The position numbers and the translations under genes are program-made. From contig JBKQSS010000061.1 in NCBI GenBank assembly GCA_052143535.1, positions 1 to 64,000 of the forward strand: 64,000 bases of DNA, in the 5' to 3' direction. The notes under the pieces were generated by a model that was not told the DNA's origin, searched no databases, and saw only the letters and a program-made list of their open reading frames with translations. This DNA comes from JADGRA01 sp052143535. GTDB lineage: Bacteria > Myxococcota > Myxococcia > Myxococcales > Myxococcaceae. Below are positions 18,301-26,060 of this stretch, piece by piece. Position 1 is the first letter of the stretch. Each line of letters begins with the position of its first letter.

Positions 18301-18491
18301 GGGAGGATTTCCGCCGGAGTCGTGACGAGCACCTGCAAAACCCGCGTTGGTGGGGGTGGGCCACCTTGGCAGTTGGTACCATCGCAATATTGGTTGACGG
18401 GGCAGTTGGTGTCGGTGTGGCAGGGGGCGCCGGTGAGCTTTGGAACGCAGCCGACGAGAAGGACAAGCGCCACCGGGGCAAGCCACTTCAT
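15384..18491 (-). CDS. Large lipoprotein with 11 Big2-type Ig-like repeats
   Basis: A 1035-residue surface lipoprotein. The lipobox LVGC places lipidation at C15. A short Cys-rich segment (C24, C30, C36, C41) and a Pro spacer follow. The rest is about eleven ~90-residue Big2-like domains, each with a variant of DGS-x-x-DVTS followed by W-x-S and S-V-S (for example FNDGSLLDVTSLTAW). Such repeats build extended adhesive or stalk-like surface proteins. Its start overlaps the TPR-PEGA gene by four bases (ATGA), so the two are translationally coupled. Confidence 0.88.
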   Translation of the reverse strand: MKWLAPVALVLLVGCVPKLTGAPCHTDTNCPVNQYCDGTNCQGGPPPPTRVLQVLVTTPAEILPLGSTVQATATAVLQSDAGQDVTSLASTIWSSSNNLVLQVSNADAGMAGVVLAVATGEANVIATVGSLSGSAHLVVTDAQLVSLVVTVDRPVVAPLSDVTCTATGFFTDGTHADFSSVAGWTSSQPAVVSVSTSPGSVGALVALATGTAQLTASYQQFTGSTSLTVTDATLLALAISPLLPYVTPGTNAALQATGLFSDGTAQPVTSNVQWTVDDPSLAFFLSSVPGEVEGFSPGPTQVEAQAGVVLAQAPLLVSAAPLAALEVAPALPDPLGVLGTKAFTTWGTFADEGVLGLTTQASWTSTPSQILAVSPSAGVASALDAGLATVQAGFGGLTASAQQAVDGAPPSALLVWPPAASVTVGLPSFLSAERVLADGAVDDATTAAGWASSCPGDIQVSNGARGGALAARSPKTCTAAAELNGLSSTASVVATARHVERLEIAPEQVSLGVGGLVALTATAVFNDGSLLDVTSLTAWSAGDVNVLVAGDGLEAGHVLAADAGVSQLTATFGGATATAPVTVAAEAPALELWPPLVQLHSGTERPLLATAVWPTGDALDVTAWTVFSSSNSSVASAANAGGRRGQLAGLSPGMANVSAVFGSASAITSVAVDASTADSLAVTGPSALPAGEPGSVQALAHFRDGSLVDVTRQASWTSSATVVLRLRGTGPQRGSAVALSEGSANAVARFAAISGSTPVATTAGGAQSLSIQGLASAVPAGVQLQLFATANFPSGVQQDVTSRTVWTSTLPQVASVSNGASGGMLVALLPGSTEVTAAFDGTETSVSVNVSTAALTELSILPAGPSGSVGVEVPLQAQGLYSDGSHFDLTAQARWASANPALLAVSNGPATRGEAMALAPGNVTVSASVIRPDASTATGSATFVAAPALPVGVDVIPASVVLSLSATPSVALKASALLSDGTTRDVSALATWNVQPPGIAQVTASGELTAIEVGNTSVSATVGTLTGSAAVDVTP

Positions 18492-19351
18492 GGCGAGCGG
18501 CCCAGCGTCGGCTCGACGAAGAAGAGGGTGACGGCCGTGGCCCCAGCGACCGCCGCTCCGGCGTAGAAGGCGTTGGCAGTGACGGCGCGGGTGTTAGCGG
18601 TGTCGTAGAGTTGTTGCGCCGCCACTTGGGTGTGGACGCGCGCCTGAAGGGTGTCCTGGGCAGACTTGGAGCTAATGCCGAAGCCCACCCCAACGCCCGC
18701 GGCGACAGCCGCCACGGCCAGCGCAACGTACGTCCAGGTGCGGCCGGCAGGGCGCGGAGCCGGAGGCGGAACGTCCTGGTGCACCGCGGCATCCGGCGCG
18801 CGCGTCGGCGACTCTGCCTCCACAGGCCGCAGTGTCAGCTCGAGTTGCAGCGAACCCCCCGCCACCAGCTCCACGTCGCGGCGCACGGGCGTGTAGCCAC
18901 CGAGCTTGGCCAACACGAGGTGTCGTCCAACCGGCAACAGCTTCTCGATGGGCGCCGCTTCCGGAGGCCGGTCGTCCACGCTGACAGAGGCGCCGGGAGG
19001 CTCTACGGAGACTACCAGGCGGCCTTCGGGCGGCAGTTGCCGCTTCAACTCAGCGACGTGGCTCGCCACCGCCTCGTGGTCAGGTGCCTCAGGTGCTTCA
19101 AACAGGTAGCGCTCATAGGCCGCCACCGCCTCCGGCAAGTGGCCCAAGCGCTCGTTGCAGCGGCCAATGTTGTACTCGGTGGCCGGGCTCGGCGTGGCCG
19201 CCTCGGCACGCTGGAAGGCGTCGAGCGCCCCGGTGTAGTCCCCAGCGCGGTACTTCTCCTGGCCTTGGGTGAACGCATCGCGAGCGCGGTCGCGCGCTTC
19301 CTCCGCCTGGGTGGTGAGGAGGAGCCCGACGGCGACAGCCAGCGCGACCAT
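18488..19351 (-). CDS. TPR-PEGA domain membrane protein
   Basis: A 287-residue envelope protein. A signal or anchor segment (VALAVAVGLLLTTQ) is followed by TPR helices (residues ~25-95, with YRAGDYTGALDAFQRAEAA). A PEGA domain at ~108-180 (RLVVSVEPPGASVSVDDRPP) and two hydrophobic helices near 205-225 and 262-280 complete it. PEGA domains often bind surface polymers or appear on kinases; the neighbouring kinase also ends in PEGA. The ATGA overlap with the Big2 lipoprotein and a ~55-bp gap to the kinase indicate one operon, kinase first. Confidence 0.85.
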   Translation of the reverse strand: MVALAVAVGLLLTTQAEEARDRARDAFTQGQEKYRAGDYTGALDAFQRAEAATPSPATEYNIGRCNERLGHLPEAVAAYERYLFEAPEAPDHEAVASHVAELKRQLPPEGRLVVSVEPPGASVSVDDRPPEAAPIEKLLPVGRHLVLAKLGGYTPVRRDVELVAGGSLQLELTLRPVEAESPTRAPDAAVHQDVPPPAPRPAGRTWTYVALAVAAVAAGVGVGFGISSKSAQDTLQARVHTQVAAQQLYDTANTRAVTANAFYAGAAVAGATAVTLFFVEPTLGRSP

Positions 19352-19406
19352 TCTCGGGCAAAAGCCTTAGACCAAGCGGGCGGACGCTGCCAGCCCCCGG
19401 GCGACC

Positions 19407-21170
19407 TCAATAGGGCGACTCCTTCAGGTCCGGAAGGGTGGCGTCGGGCAGCGCTTCCAGGCCGACCTGGACGCGAATCCCTGGCCGAGGCCGCACCACC
19501 CGTGACTCGGGGGTATAGCCCGCATGGCTGAGCTTCAGGCGGACCGGCACCCCCTGCCGCAGCGCCAGTCTCAAAGGCGTGACGCCCATCGGCCGGCCAT
19601 CCACCGCTACCGTGGCTCCGGTCGGCTCTGAGGCGATGTCCAGCGGCACGAGGGGGCCGGCCGGGACGCCTGGGGAGGACGGAGGTGCTGGGGCCACAGG
19701 CGCGGGGGCCAGGGAGGCGGCTGGCCTGGGCCCCGGGAGCGGCGTTGGAGCGGGAACGGACGTGGCGGCTCGAGCGCCCGTATCCAGTGCGGCTACCGGT
19801 GCCGACGGCTGAGGGCGCTGAGGGTGCCGGGCCAAGAAGAGGACCAGCGCACCGGCGGCAGACGCGAGCGCGAGGATGGCCAAAGTTGCCGCTGCCCAGC
19901 CTGCCCACGGGCCTCTCGGCGCGAAGACGCCGTCCAACTCGGCCACCACGTCCTGCATCCGGGCCGGTCGGTCCTCGGGCCGCTTTGCCATCATCCTGGC
20001 CAGCAGTCGTGCGAGGCGTCGGGGGATGGGCCCGTGGGGACCCGAATGGGGGAGTCGTGGCGCTGGCTCCAGAAGGTGGGCGGCCAGGACGTGCGTCGCG
20101 CTGGCACCCCGGAAGGGGGCGGCACCGGCGAGCAGCTCCCAGAGCAGCACCCCCAGCGAATAGACGTCCGCCCGGGCGTCCTGGGCCAAGCCGGAGGCCT
20201 GTTCCGGCGACATGTACTGGGGCGTGCCGAGAATGATGCCTTCCCCGGTCTCCCGGCTGTCGCGGGCAGGGTCGGCTAGGCGGGCGATGCCAAAGTCGAC
20301 GAGCTTGATGGTGTCCGCGCCACCCGCCTCCGGAACGAGGAGGACGTTTTCCGGCTTGATGTCGCGGTGAAAGATGCCCTGGGTGTGGGCCGCGCTCAAC
20401 GCGCGGGCCATGTCTCGGCCGACGCGCACCGCCTCCGCCACCGGTAGGGCGCCGAGCCGGGCAAGGCGCGCGGCGAGGGTCTCCCCCTCGAGGTACTCCA
20501 TGACGCAGTAGAAGCTGCCCTCCCCGGCGCGGCCGAAGTCGAACACATCGACGATGCCTGGGTGTCGAATCTGACTGGCGGCCACCGCCTCGCGCTGAAA
20601 GCGGGCGACGAAGTCGGGCCGGGCGCTGTGCATGGCCTTGAGTACCTTCACCGCAAACGTCTTCCCCAGGGCGAGGTGCTCAGCGCGGTAGACAGTCCCC
20701 ATCCCACCCTGGCCGATGACTTCCTCGATGCGGTAGCGCTCCCCGAGCACCGTCCCTGGCGGAAGCAGCTGGTCCGGGGCTTCCGGCGGTGCCGACGGAA
20801 ACGAGGGAAGTCCTGGCCCCGGACGCCGCACCACCACGACCACCAGGGCTCCGAGTTGGAGTCGGCTGCCGTCGACCAGCGGACCCGAGCGCGCCGGCTG
20901 GCCGTCCAGGAGAACGGAGGCGGGCGTCGCTGCCTCCCAGCCGAGGGCTCCGTCCGGCTGCCGGACAATGCGCAGGTGCACTCCGGCCACTCCTTCCCCC
21001 AGCACCAGCAGGGTGCAGCTTGGGTCTGCGCCAAGGGTGCCGCCGGTCGCCGGAACCACCAGCACCCGGCCGGCGCCGCTGCCCGCACCGATGCGGAACT
21101 CCCAATCCGAGGGGAGGCTTCGAGGCCCGGCGCCGGCGTCCGCCGGCCGTTGCTGGAGCGCGCTATTCAT
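19407..21170 (-). CDS. Hanks-type Ser/Thr kinase with FHA-like N-terminus and C-terminal PEGA domain
   Basis: A 587-residue membrane-anchored kinase. Residues ~25-115 resemble an FHA domain (GGTLGADPSCTLLVLGEGVAGVH) but its phosphopeptide-binding Arg/Ser are degenerate. The kinase domain runs ~145-410: glycine loop GQGGMGTV, ATP-binding K175, catalytic HRD at 268-270, DFG at 292-294 and GTPQYMSPE, all intact. A transmembrane helix near 435-455, a Pro/Ala linker and a PEGA domain (~515-585) follow, probably periplasmic. ATG 21170 was chosen; the frame extends to 21230. It heads the kinase/TPR-PEGA/Big2 operon and may sense envelope state. Confidence 0.9.
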   Translation of the reverse strand: MNSALQQRPADAGAGPRSLPSDWEFRIGAGSGAGRVLVVPATGGTLGADPSCTLLVLGEGVAGVHLRIVRQPDGALGWEAATPASVLLDGQPARSGPLVDGSRLQLGALVVVVVRRPGPGLPSFPSAPPEAPDQLLPPGTVLGERYRIEEVIGQGGMGTVYRAEHLALGKTFAVKVLKAMHSARPDFVARFQREAVAASQIRHPGIVDVFDFGRAGEGSFYCVMEYLEGETLAARLARLGALPVAEAVRVGRDMARALSAAHTQGIFHRDIKPENVLLVPEAGGADTIKLVDFGIARLADPARDSRETGEGIILGTPQYMSPEQASGLAQDARADVYSLGVLLWELLAGAAPFRGASATHVLAAHLLEPAPRLPHSGPHGPIPRRLARLLARMMAKRPEDRPARMQDVVAELDGVFAPRGPWAGWAAATLAILALASAAGALVLFLARHPQRPQPSAPVAALDTGARAATSVPAPTPLPGPRPAASLAPAPVAPAPPSSPGVPAGPLVPLDIASEPTGATVAVDGRPMGVTPLRLALRQGVPVRLKLSHAGYTPESRVVRPRPGIRVQVGLEALPDATLPDLKESPY

Positions 21171-21291
21171 CCCGTCTTTCAGGGAAGAGCATAGTCGGCG
21201 GCGGCCGGCCGTCGAGAGGAGGGGGTACAAAAAGGCTGGCCCTTCCCCGGTGGGTTGTCAGCACAATGGGTGCAGGAGAAGGGAAGGGTCC

Positions 21292-22053
21292 ATGAATTAC
21301 GTCGATCGCTCACTGCGACGGGAAATTTTCGGCTGGCACAGTCCGCGCCTCGGCCTGGACATGCCCATCGTCCGCTATGGCCACTTCGGACGGGCACTCC
21401 TCTTGTTGCCGACAGCGTCCGGGGACTTTCTCGAGGCCGAGCGGATGTGGCTCATCAAGTCCGTCGAGCCGCTGCTGCTGGCAGGCCGGGCGACCGTGTT
21501 CAGTATCGACAGCATCAATCGGTACGCCTGGATGAACGAGCAGATGAGTGTCCCCGAGGCAGCCCGCCGCCAAGCGCTGTACTCGGGCTACATCGAAGAG
21601 GAGGTGGTCCCGCACATCCGCCGCGTCTTGCAGAACCCGAGCGCGCGCATCGGTGCCACCGGCGCCAGCTTCGGCGCCTTCTACGCCGCCAATGCAGTGT
21701 TACGGCGGCCGGACCTCTTCGACACACTCGTCGCGATGAGCGGCTTCTACGACTTGGGACCCGGGTACTTGCGCGGCTATGGCGACGACAACGTCTACTT
21801 CAACAACCCTGTCTCGTACCTGCCCGGCCTCGCCGACCCAGGAGCGCTGGAGCTGCTGCGAAGCTCCAACCTCTATATTGTCTCCGGCCGTGGCGCATAC
21901 GAGGTGCCTGACGCCTCGGTGCGCTTCAGCCAGGCGCTCGCCAACAAGGGCATCCCCCACCAACTCGACCTCTGGGGGCACGATGTGAACCACGACTGGC
22001 CATGGTGGCGAAAGATGCTGCCCTATGCCCTGAGCGAGCGGGTGGGCTGGTGA
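21292..22053 (+). CDS. Alpha/beta-hydrolase (putative esterase) opening the amidoligase cluster
   Basis: A 253-residue cytoplasmic hydrolase with no signal peptide. The nucleophile elbow is GATGASFGAF (G-x-S-x-G), the likely acid lies in VSGRGAYEVPD and the His in WGHDVNHDW, all in the order of the putative-esterase (PF00756-type) family. AAGGG precedes ATG 21292. Its stop overlaps the GTG of the next gene (GTGA), so it is coupled to the first ATP-grasp. Context suggests it cleaves an ester, thioester or amide in a peptide-like metabolite; that is inference. Confidence 0.85.
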   Translation: MNYVDRSLRREIFGWHSPRLGLDMPIVRYGHFGRALLLLPTASGDFLEAERMWLIKSVEPLLLAGRATVFSIDSINRYAWMNEQMSVPEAARRQALYSGYIEEEVVPHIRRVLQNPSARIGATGASFGAFYAANAVLRRPDLFDTLVAMSGFYDLGPGYLRGYGDDNVYFNNPVSYLPGLADPGALELLRSSNLYIVSGRGAYEVPDASVRFSQALANKGIPHQLDLWGHDVNHDWPWWRKMLPYALSERVGW

Positions 22054-23012
22054 CGGCGTCGCGTGGAGGCCCCCGCGTCGGGCTACTCATCGGCCGCGAG
22101 AAAAGCTTCCCGGAGGCGCTTTGCGCGGAGCTGGCTCGCCGCGACCCTTCGGTGCACGTCGAACTTCCCAAGCTCGAGGCGCCGCGCGCCGACGTGCGCC
22201 CTGATTTTGACGTGCTGGTGGACCGCATCAGCCACGAGGTGCCCTCCTACCAGCCCTGGCTCAAGCTCGCGGCGCTCAATGGCACCCGCGTGGTGAACGA
22301 CCCGTTCTGGCGCACCGTCGACGACAAGTTCCTCGATGCGGGACTGGCCGGGGCCCTCGGCGTGGCGGTGCCCCGCACCGTGCTGCTGCCCAACAAGACG
22401 CCCGGCGAGGACGTCACGCCGGAGTCGCTGCGCAACCTGGTGTTTGTGAATTGGGACGCACTGGTGGCCGAGCTGGGACTGCCCCTCTACCTGAAGCCGC
22501 ACTGGGGGGGAGGCTGGCGGGATGTCTCGCGCGTCACCTCGAAGGAGGAGCTTCTGGCCGCTTATGACAAGAGCGGACGCCGGACGATGATTGCCCAGAG
22601 CGAGGTCCCCTGGACCCAATACGTGCGCTGCCTGGTGATTGGGCAAACCCACGTGCGACCGGCGCTGTGGGACCCCCGGCTGCCGCACGCCGAACGCTAC
22701 CTGCGAGCCACCGAGACCATGGGGGCTCTGGAGGAGCCCTTGCGGGAACGCGTTGAACAGCAGGCCCGGCTCCTCTGTGAGGCGCTCGGCTACGACATGA
22801 ATACCGTAGAGTTCGCTGTCCGCGACGGCGTGCCCTACGCCATCGACTTCATGAATTCGGCTCCGGACCTGGACGAGGCCTCGCTCGGGCCAGAGCACTT
22901 TGCCTGGGTGGTGGAGCGCATGGCGGAGCTGGTGCTGACCCTAGCCGGTGACTCGGAGTCGGCGCCGCTGCGACGGTGGGACGCGCTTTTGGGGCGGCCG
23001 GCGACGCGATGA
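22050..23012 (+). CDS. RimK-like ATP-grasp ligase (copy A)
   Basis: A 320-residue ATP-grasp amidoligase. After a pre-ATP-grasp segment (LLIGREKSFPEAL, then FDVLVDRISHEVP), the ATP-binding Lys lies in LYLKPHWGGGWRDV. The Mg-binding residues are in NTVEFAVRDG and AIDFMNSAPD (E-F then D-F-x-N). Enzymes of this fold form an acyl phosphate and then a peptide or amide bond. It overlaps the esterase by GTGA upstream and the M61 gene by ATGA downstream. It is clearly paralogous to the ATP-grasp at 28406-29386 across its whole length, sharing VLVDRISHEVP, NDPFW, DDKF and GGGW blocks. Confidence 0.88.
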   Translation: MTASRGGPRVGLLIGREKSFPEALCAELARRDPSVHVELPKLEAPRADVRPDFDVLVDRISHEVPSYQPWLKLAALNGTRVVNDPFWRTVDDKFLDAGLAGALGVAVPRTVLLPNKTPGEDVTPESLRNLVFVNWDALVAELGLPLYLKPHWGGGWRDVSRVTSKEELLAAYDKSGRRTMIAQSEVPWTQYVRCLVIGQTHVRPALWDPRLPHAERYLRATETMGALEEPLRERVEQQARLLCEALGYDMNTVEFAVRDGVPYAIDFMNSAPDLDEASLGPEHFAWVVERMAELVLTLAGDSESAPLRRWDALLGRPATR

Positions 23013-24769
23013 CCGTGCACCGCTACACCGTTGAGCTCGAGCCTCGCCGCCACCAAATCAAGCTCACCCTTGAGCTGGACGCAGTGCCACCGGGCACCCT
23101 GCGGCTGGTGGTTCCCACCTGGGTGCCTGGCGCGTACGCCTTCCAGCGCTATGGCCGTGACGTCCTGGTGCTGAGTGCCGAGGACGTGGGCTCGGGCCGG
23201 CCGCTGAGCGTCACCCGGGAAGGCTGGAGCGGCTGGCGCGTCTCGGGGGGCGGCTCAACCGTGCGTCTTTCCGCGCAGCTGAACGGTTGGGACCCTTCCA
23301 CCGGCGAGCTCACGGGACTCGTGGACGAGGAGTGGGGGCTGCTCCTCGCCACCCGCTACCCCTTTGCGCCCGACCTGGCTGGCCCGCGCGAGGTGGAGTA
23401 CCGGCTTCCTGAGGGCTGGCCATTGCATCACCCGTCGGGCGCGGTCCAGCTCGGTCCGCGGCGCTTTCGGTACGAAAGTCACCCAGCGCTTCTGGACTCC
23501 CCAGTCGTCGCCGGGAAGGTGACGCGCGTTGAGAAGAGGGTGCGCGGAACGCCTCTGGTCGCCCTCTTCCTCTCGGTGCCGGTTGGCTATGAGGAGGAGG
23601 GCTCCTCCTTCCTCGACCAGCTGGGGCGCCTTGCGGAGTGCTGTCATGACATTTTCGGAGGCTTCCCCTTCGCGGACTACACCTTCATCTTCGACACCAG
23701 CGCCACCTCCGGCTGGGGCATCGAGCACGCCAGCAGCACCCTGGTGACACTCGACCCGGAGGTCTTCGTCAGCGCTGGCCGACGTGCCGAAGCCCTGCGT
23801 GTCTGTGGGCACGAGCTCTTCCATGCCTGGAACGGCACACGGCTCAAACCAGCCCCGCTCGGCGCTCCCGACTTGGTGGCCGGCTCCTTCCCTGACGGGC
23901 TCTGGCTCACTGAGGGGTTCACCCGCTACTACGAGTTTCTCCTGGGGGCCCGCTCCGGCTGGCTCCGGCCCCAGGACGTGCTCTCGAATTTGGTGAACTA
24001 CCACCGTCACCTGGTGACGCGCCCGGCGTGGACCCGGGTGAGCCCGGAGGACTCGAGCCGAGCCACCTTCCTCAACCACCACCGCTTTGCCGGCGCTGTG
24101 AATGGCAGCCTCGACTACTACGACCAGGGCATGCTCGTCGCCTTCGACCTCGACGTGACGCTGCGCGAAGAGGGCGACTCACTCGACGCGGCGATGGGCG
24201 ACATGTTTGCCGTATGGGCCCGTCGGGGACGCGGCTACACCAGTGAGGATGCCTTGGCCTTCTTTGCGGCCCGCAGTCCATCCGCAGGCCAGCTCGTCTC
24301 GCGCGGCGTCCGGGAACCGGGCAGCGTTCAGACGCACCGCTCCCTAGAGCGCCTCGGCTTCGACCTCGTCCATCAGGAGGTCGGCTTTCTGGGCGTCGTG
24401 CTCGACGACAACACTGGGCCGCGGGTGCTCGACGTCGCCGACGCGTCCCCGGCCGCCACAGCGGGCCTGGCCGCCGGAGATGAGCTCCTCGCCGTCGAGG
24501 GGCGGCCCTACCGCCTCGGCGTCCTCCAGTTTTGCCTCGCCCGCCGGGGGCAGTTGTCACTCACCGTGCGGCACGGGGAGCGGACGAGGGAGCTGGTGGT
24601 GGGCGTCGGCAAGCGCAGCGAACTGTCCCGGCTGGTGTGGGCCGGCAGCCCGGCGCAGGCCGAGGGCCTGCGTCGCTGGCTCGGGGATGGCGGCTTTCGG
24701 CCTCAACCGGGCGACGACATTCCGCTCGGGGCCTATGACAACTTTCATGGCATCCAGAGGGTCCTCTGA
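23009..24769 (+). CDS. M61 family metallopeptidase with PDZ domain
   Basis: A 586-residue zinc peptidase. An N-terminal beta domain (~1-190) precedes the gluzincin core with HELFH at residues 268-272 and the third ligand E302 in WLTEGFTRYYE. A PDZ domain sits near 455-535 (GVVLDDNTG, ASPAATAGLAAGDELLAV). The M61 prototype is a glycyl aminopeptidase that trims N-terminal Gly/Ala. There is no signal peptide, so it is probably cytoplasmic. ATG 23009 overlaps the upstream stop (ATGA). Its place between two amide-bond-forming enzymes suggests it processes their product or its precursor. Confidence 0.9.
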   Translation: MTVHRYTVELEPRRHQIKLTLELDAVPPGTLRLVVPTWVPGAYAFQRYGRDVLVLSAEDVGSGRPLSVTREGWSGWRVSGGGSTVRLSAQLNGWDPSTGELTGLVDEEWGLLLATRYPFAPDLAGPREVEYRLPEGWPLHHPSGAVQLGPRRFRYESHPALLDSPVVAGKVTRVEKRVRGTPLVALFLSVPVGYEEEGSSFLDQLGRLAECCHDIFGGFPFADYTFIFDTSATSGWGIEHASSTLVTLDPEVFVSAGRRAEALRVCGHELFHAWNGTRLKPAPLGAPDLVAGSFPDGLWLTEGFTRYYEFLLGARSGWLRPQDVLSNLVNYHRHLVTRPAWTRVSPEDSSRATFLNHHRFAGAVNGSLDYYDQGMLVAFDLDVTLREEGDSLDAAMGDMFAVWARRGRGYTSEDALAFFAARSPSAGQLVSRGVREPGSVQTHRSLERLGFDLVHQEVGFLGVVLDDNTGPRVLDVADASPAATAGLAAGDELLAVEGRPYRLGVLQFCLARRGQLSLTVRHGERTRELVVGVGKRSELSRLVWAGSPAQAEGLRRWLGDGGFRPQPGDDIPLGAYDNFHGIQRVL

Positions 24770-24851
24770 AGGCGGCGGAGCCACCGCTCGTGCTATTTCC
24801 GCAACTTCTCGGAGAAGCTGATGGGCCGGGGCAGGGGAGGCGCCCGCGTTC

Positions 24852-26045
24852 GTGGCAGAGCGGCCGATGACAGTGCTGGCGCTGGCCAGCTATTTCAAGG
24901 GCGAGCGCTTCCTCGAGCAGGCGCACCGACGCGGCGCCAAGGTGTACCTCTTCACGCAGGCCCACCTGTTGGACCGGCCCTGGCCGCGTGATGCACTGGT
25001 GGACGTCTTTGCCCAGCCGGACAACAGTCCGCTCGCCCACACCCTTCACGCCGTCGCCTACCTGGCCCGAAGTCGCGTCTTCGACTTGGTGGTCGCGCTG
25101 GATGACTACGACGTGGAAACGGCGGCAGCCCTCCGAGAGCACCTGCGCCTGCCGGGGATGGGGGACACCACCGCTCGGTACTTCCGCGACAAGCTGGCGA
25201 TGCGCACTCGGGCCCGCGCGGCCGGCATCTCAGTCCCTCCCTTCGTCCGGGTCCTCAACTACGACGAGCTGCGGGACTTCATGGCCAACATTCCCCCGCC
25301 CTGGATGTTGAAGCCTCGCAGCGAGGCCAGCGCTTCTGGCATCGTTAAGGTCGAGTCGACGGAACAGCTGTGGAGGACGTTGGACGTCCTCGGCGACCGG
25401 CAGTCCTACTTCCTGTTGGAGAAGTACTTGCCAGGCGACGTCTACCATGTGGATTCCATCGTCCAAGAGCGCGCGGTGCTCTTTGCCGAGGTACACCGCT
25501 GCGGGACTCCCCCCTTCGACGTGGCGCGCGGAGGGGGCATTTACACCTCGCACACGGTGGAGCGCGGCAGCCCGGTGGACCTCGGCCTGCGAGCCCTCAA
25601 CGCCCGCGTCCTCGGCGAGCTGGGCATGGTCCGAGGTGTCTCCCACGTTGAATTCATCCGGTCCCCAGATGGGACACTGTACATGCTCGAAACGTCGGCC
25701 CGGGTGGGGGGGGCGCACACGGCCGACATGGTGGAGGCGGCCACCGGACTCAACCTCTGGGAAGAGTGGGCAGACCTGGAACTCGACGGCGCGGCTTACC
25801 GGCTTCCCCAACCTCGAACGGACTACGCTGGGCTGCTCATGACGCTCGCGCGGCAGGAGCATCCGGACCTCTCGAGCTACGCCGACCCGGAAGTGGTTCT
25901 ACGAGCGGGCGAGCCCTTTCATGCCGGGCTGGTGGTGCGCTCACCTGACCGCGAGCGGGTGGAGGCGCTGCTGTCGGACTACGCGCGGCGCTTGAGGCAA
26001 GAGCATTCGGCGACGCTTCCGGCCGCGGACCGGCCCGCACATTGA
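24852..26045 (+). CDS. ATP-grasp ligase of the carbamoyl-phosphate synthase/PurK type
   Basis: A 397-residue ATP-grasp enzyme unlike the RimK-like copies. A Rossmann-like start (LVVALDDYDVETAAALRE) leads to GDTTARYFRDKLAMR, the ATP-binding Lys in PWMLKPRSEASASGIV and the metal-binding ...LYMLETSARVGGAH. This architecture is shared with the D-Ala-D-Ala/BacD/PurK group that ligates amino acids or carboxylates. Start GTG 24852; an in-frame ATG at 24867 is possible. An ~80-bp gap follows M61 and only 15 bp precede the next gene. Confidence 0.88.
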   Translation: MAERPMTVLALASYFKGERFLEQAHRRGAKVYLFTQAHLLDRPWPRDALVDVFAQPDNSPLAHTLHAVAYLARSRVFDLVVALDDYDVETAAALREHLRLPGMGDTTARYFRDKLAMRTRARAAGISVPPFVRVLNYDELRDFMANIPPPWMLKPRSEASASGIVKVESTEQLWRTLDVLGDRQSYFLLEKYLPGDVYHVDSIVQERAVLFAEVHRCGTPPFDVARGGGIYTSHTVERGSPVDLGLRALNARVLGELGMVRGVSHVEFIRSPDGTLYMLETSARVGGAHTADMVEAATGLNLWEEWADLELDGAAYRLPQPRTDYAGLLMTLARQEHPDLSSYADPEVVLRAGEPFHAGLVVRSPDRERVEALLSDYARRLRQEHSATLPAADRPAH

Positions 26046-26060
26046 GGAGGTGATGGCCCC

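Noticed and set aside
24770..24851. Short precursor peptide gene inside the amidoligase cluster
   Set aside because: The only small frame in this gap runs on into the next gene as Arg/Gly-rich nonsense; no convincing precursor was found in any cluster gap.
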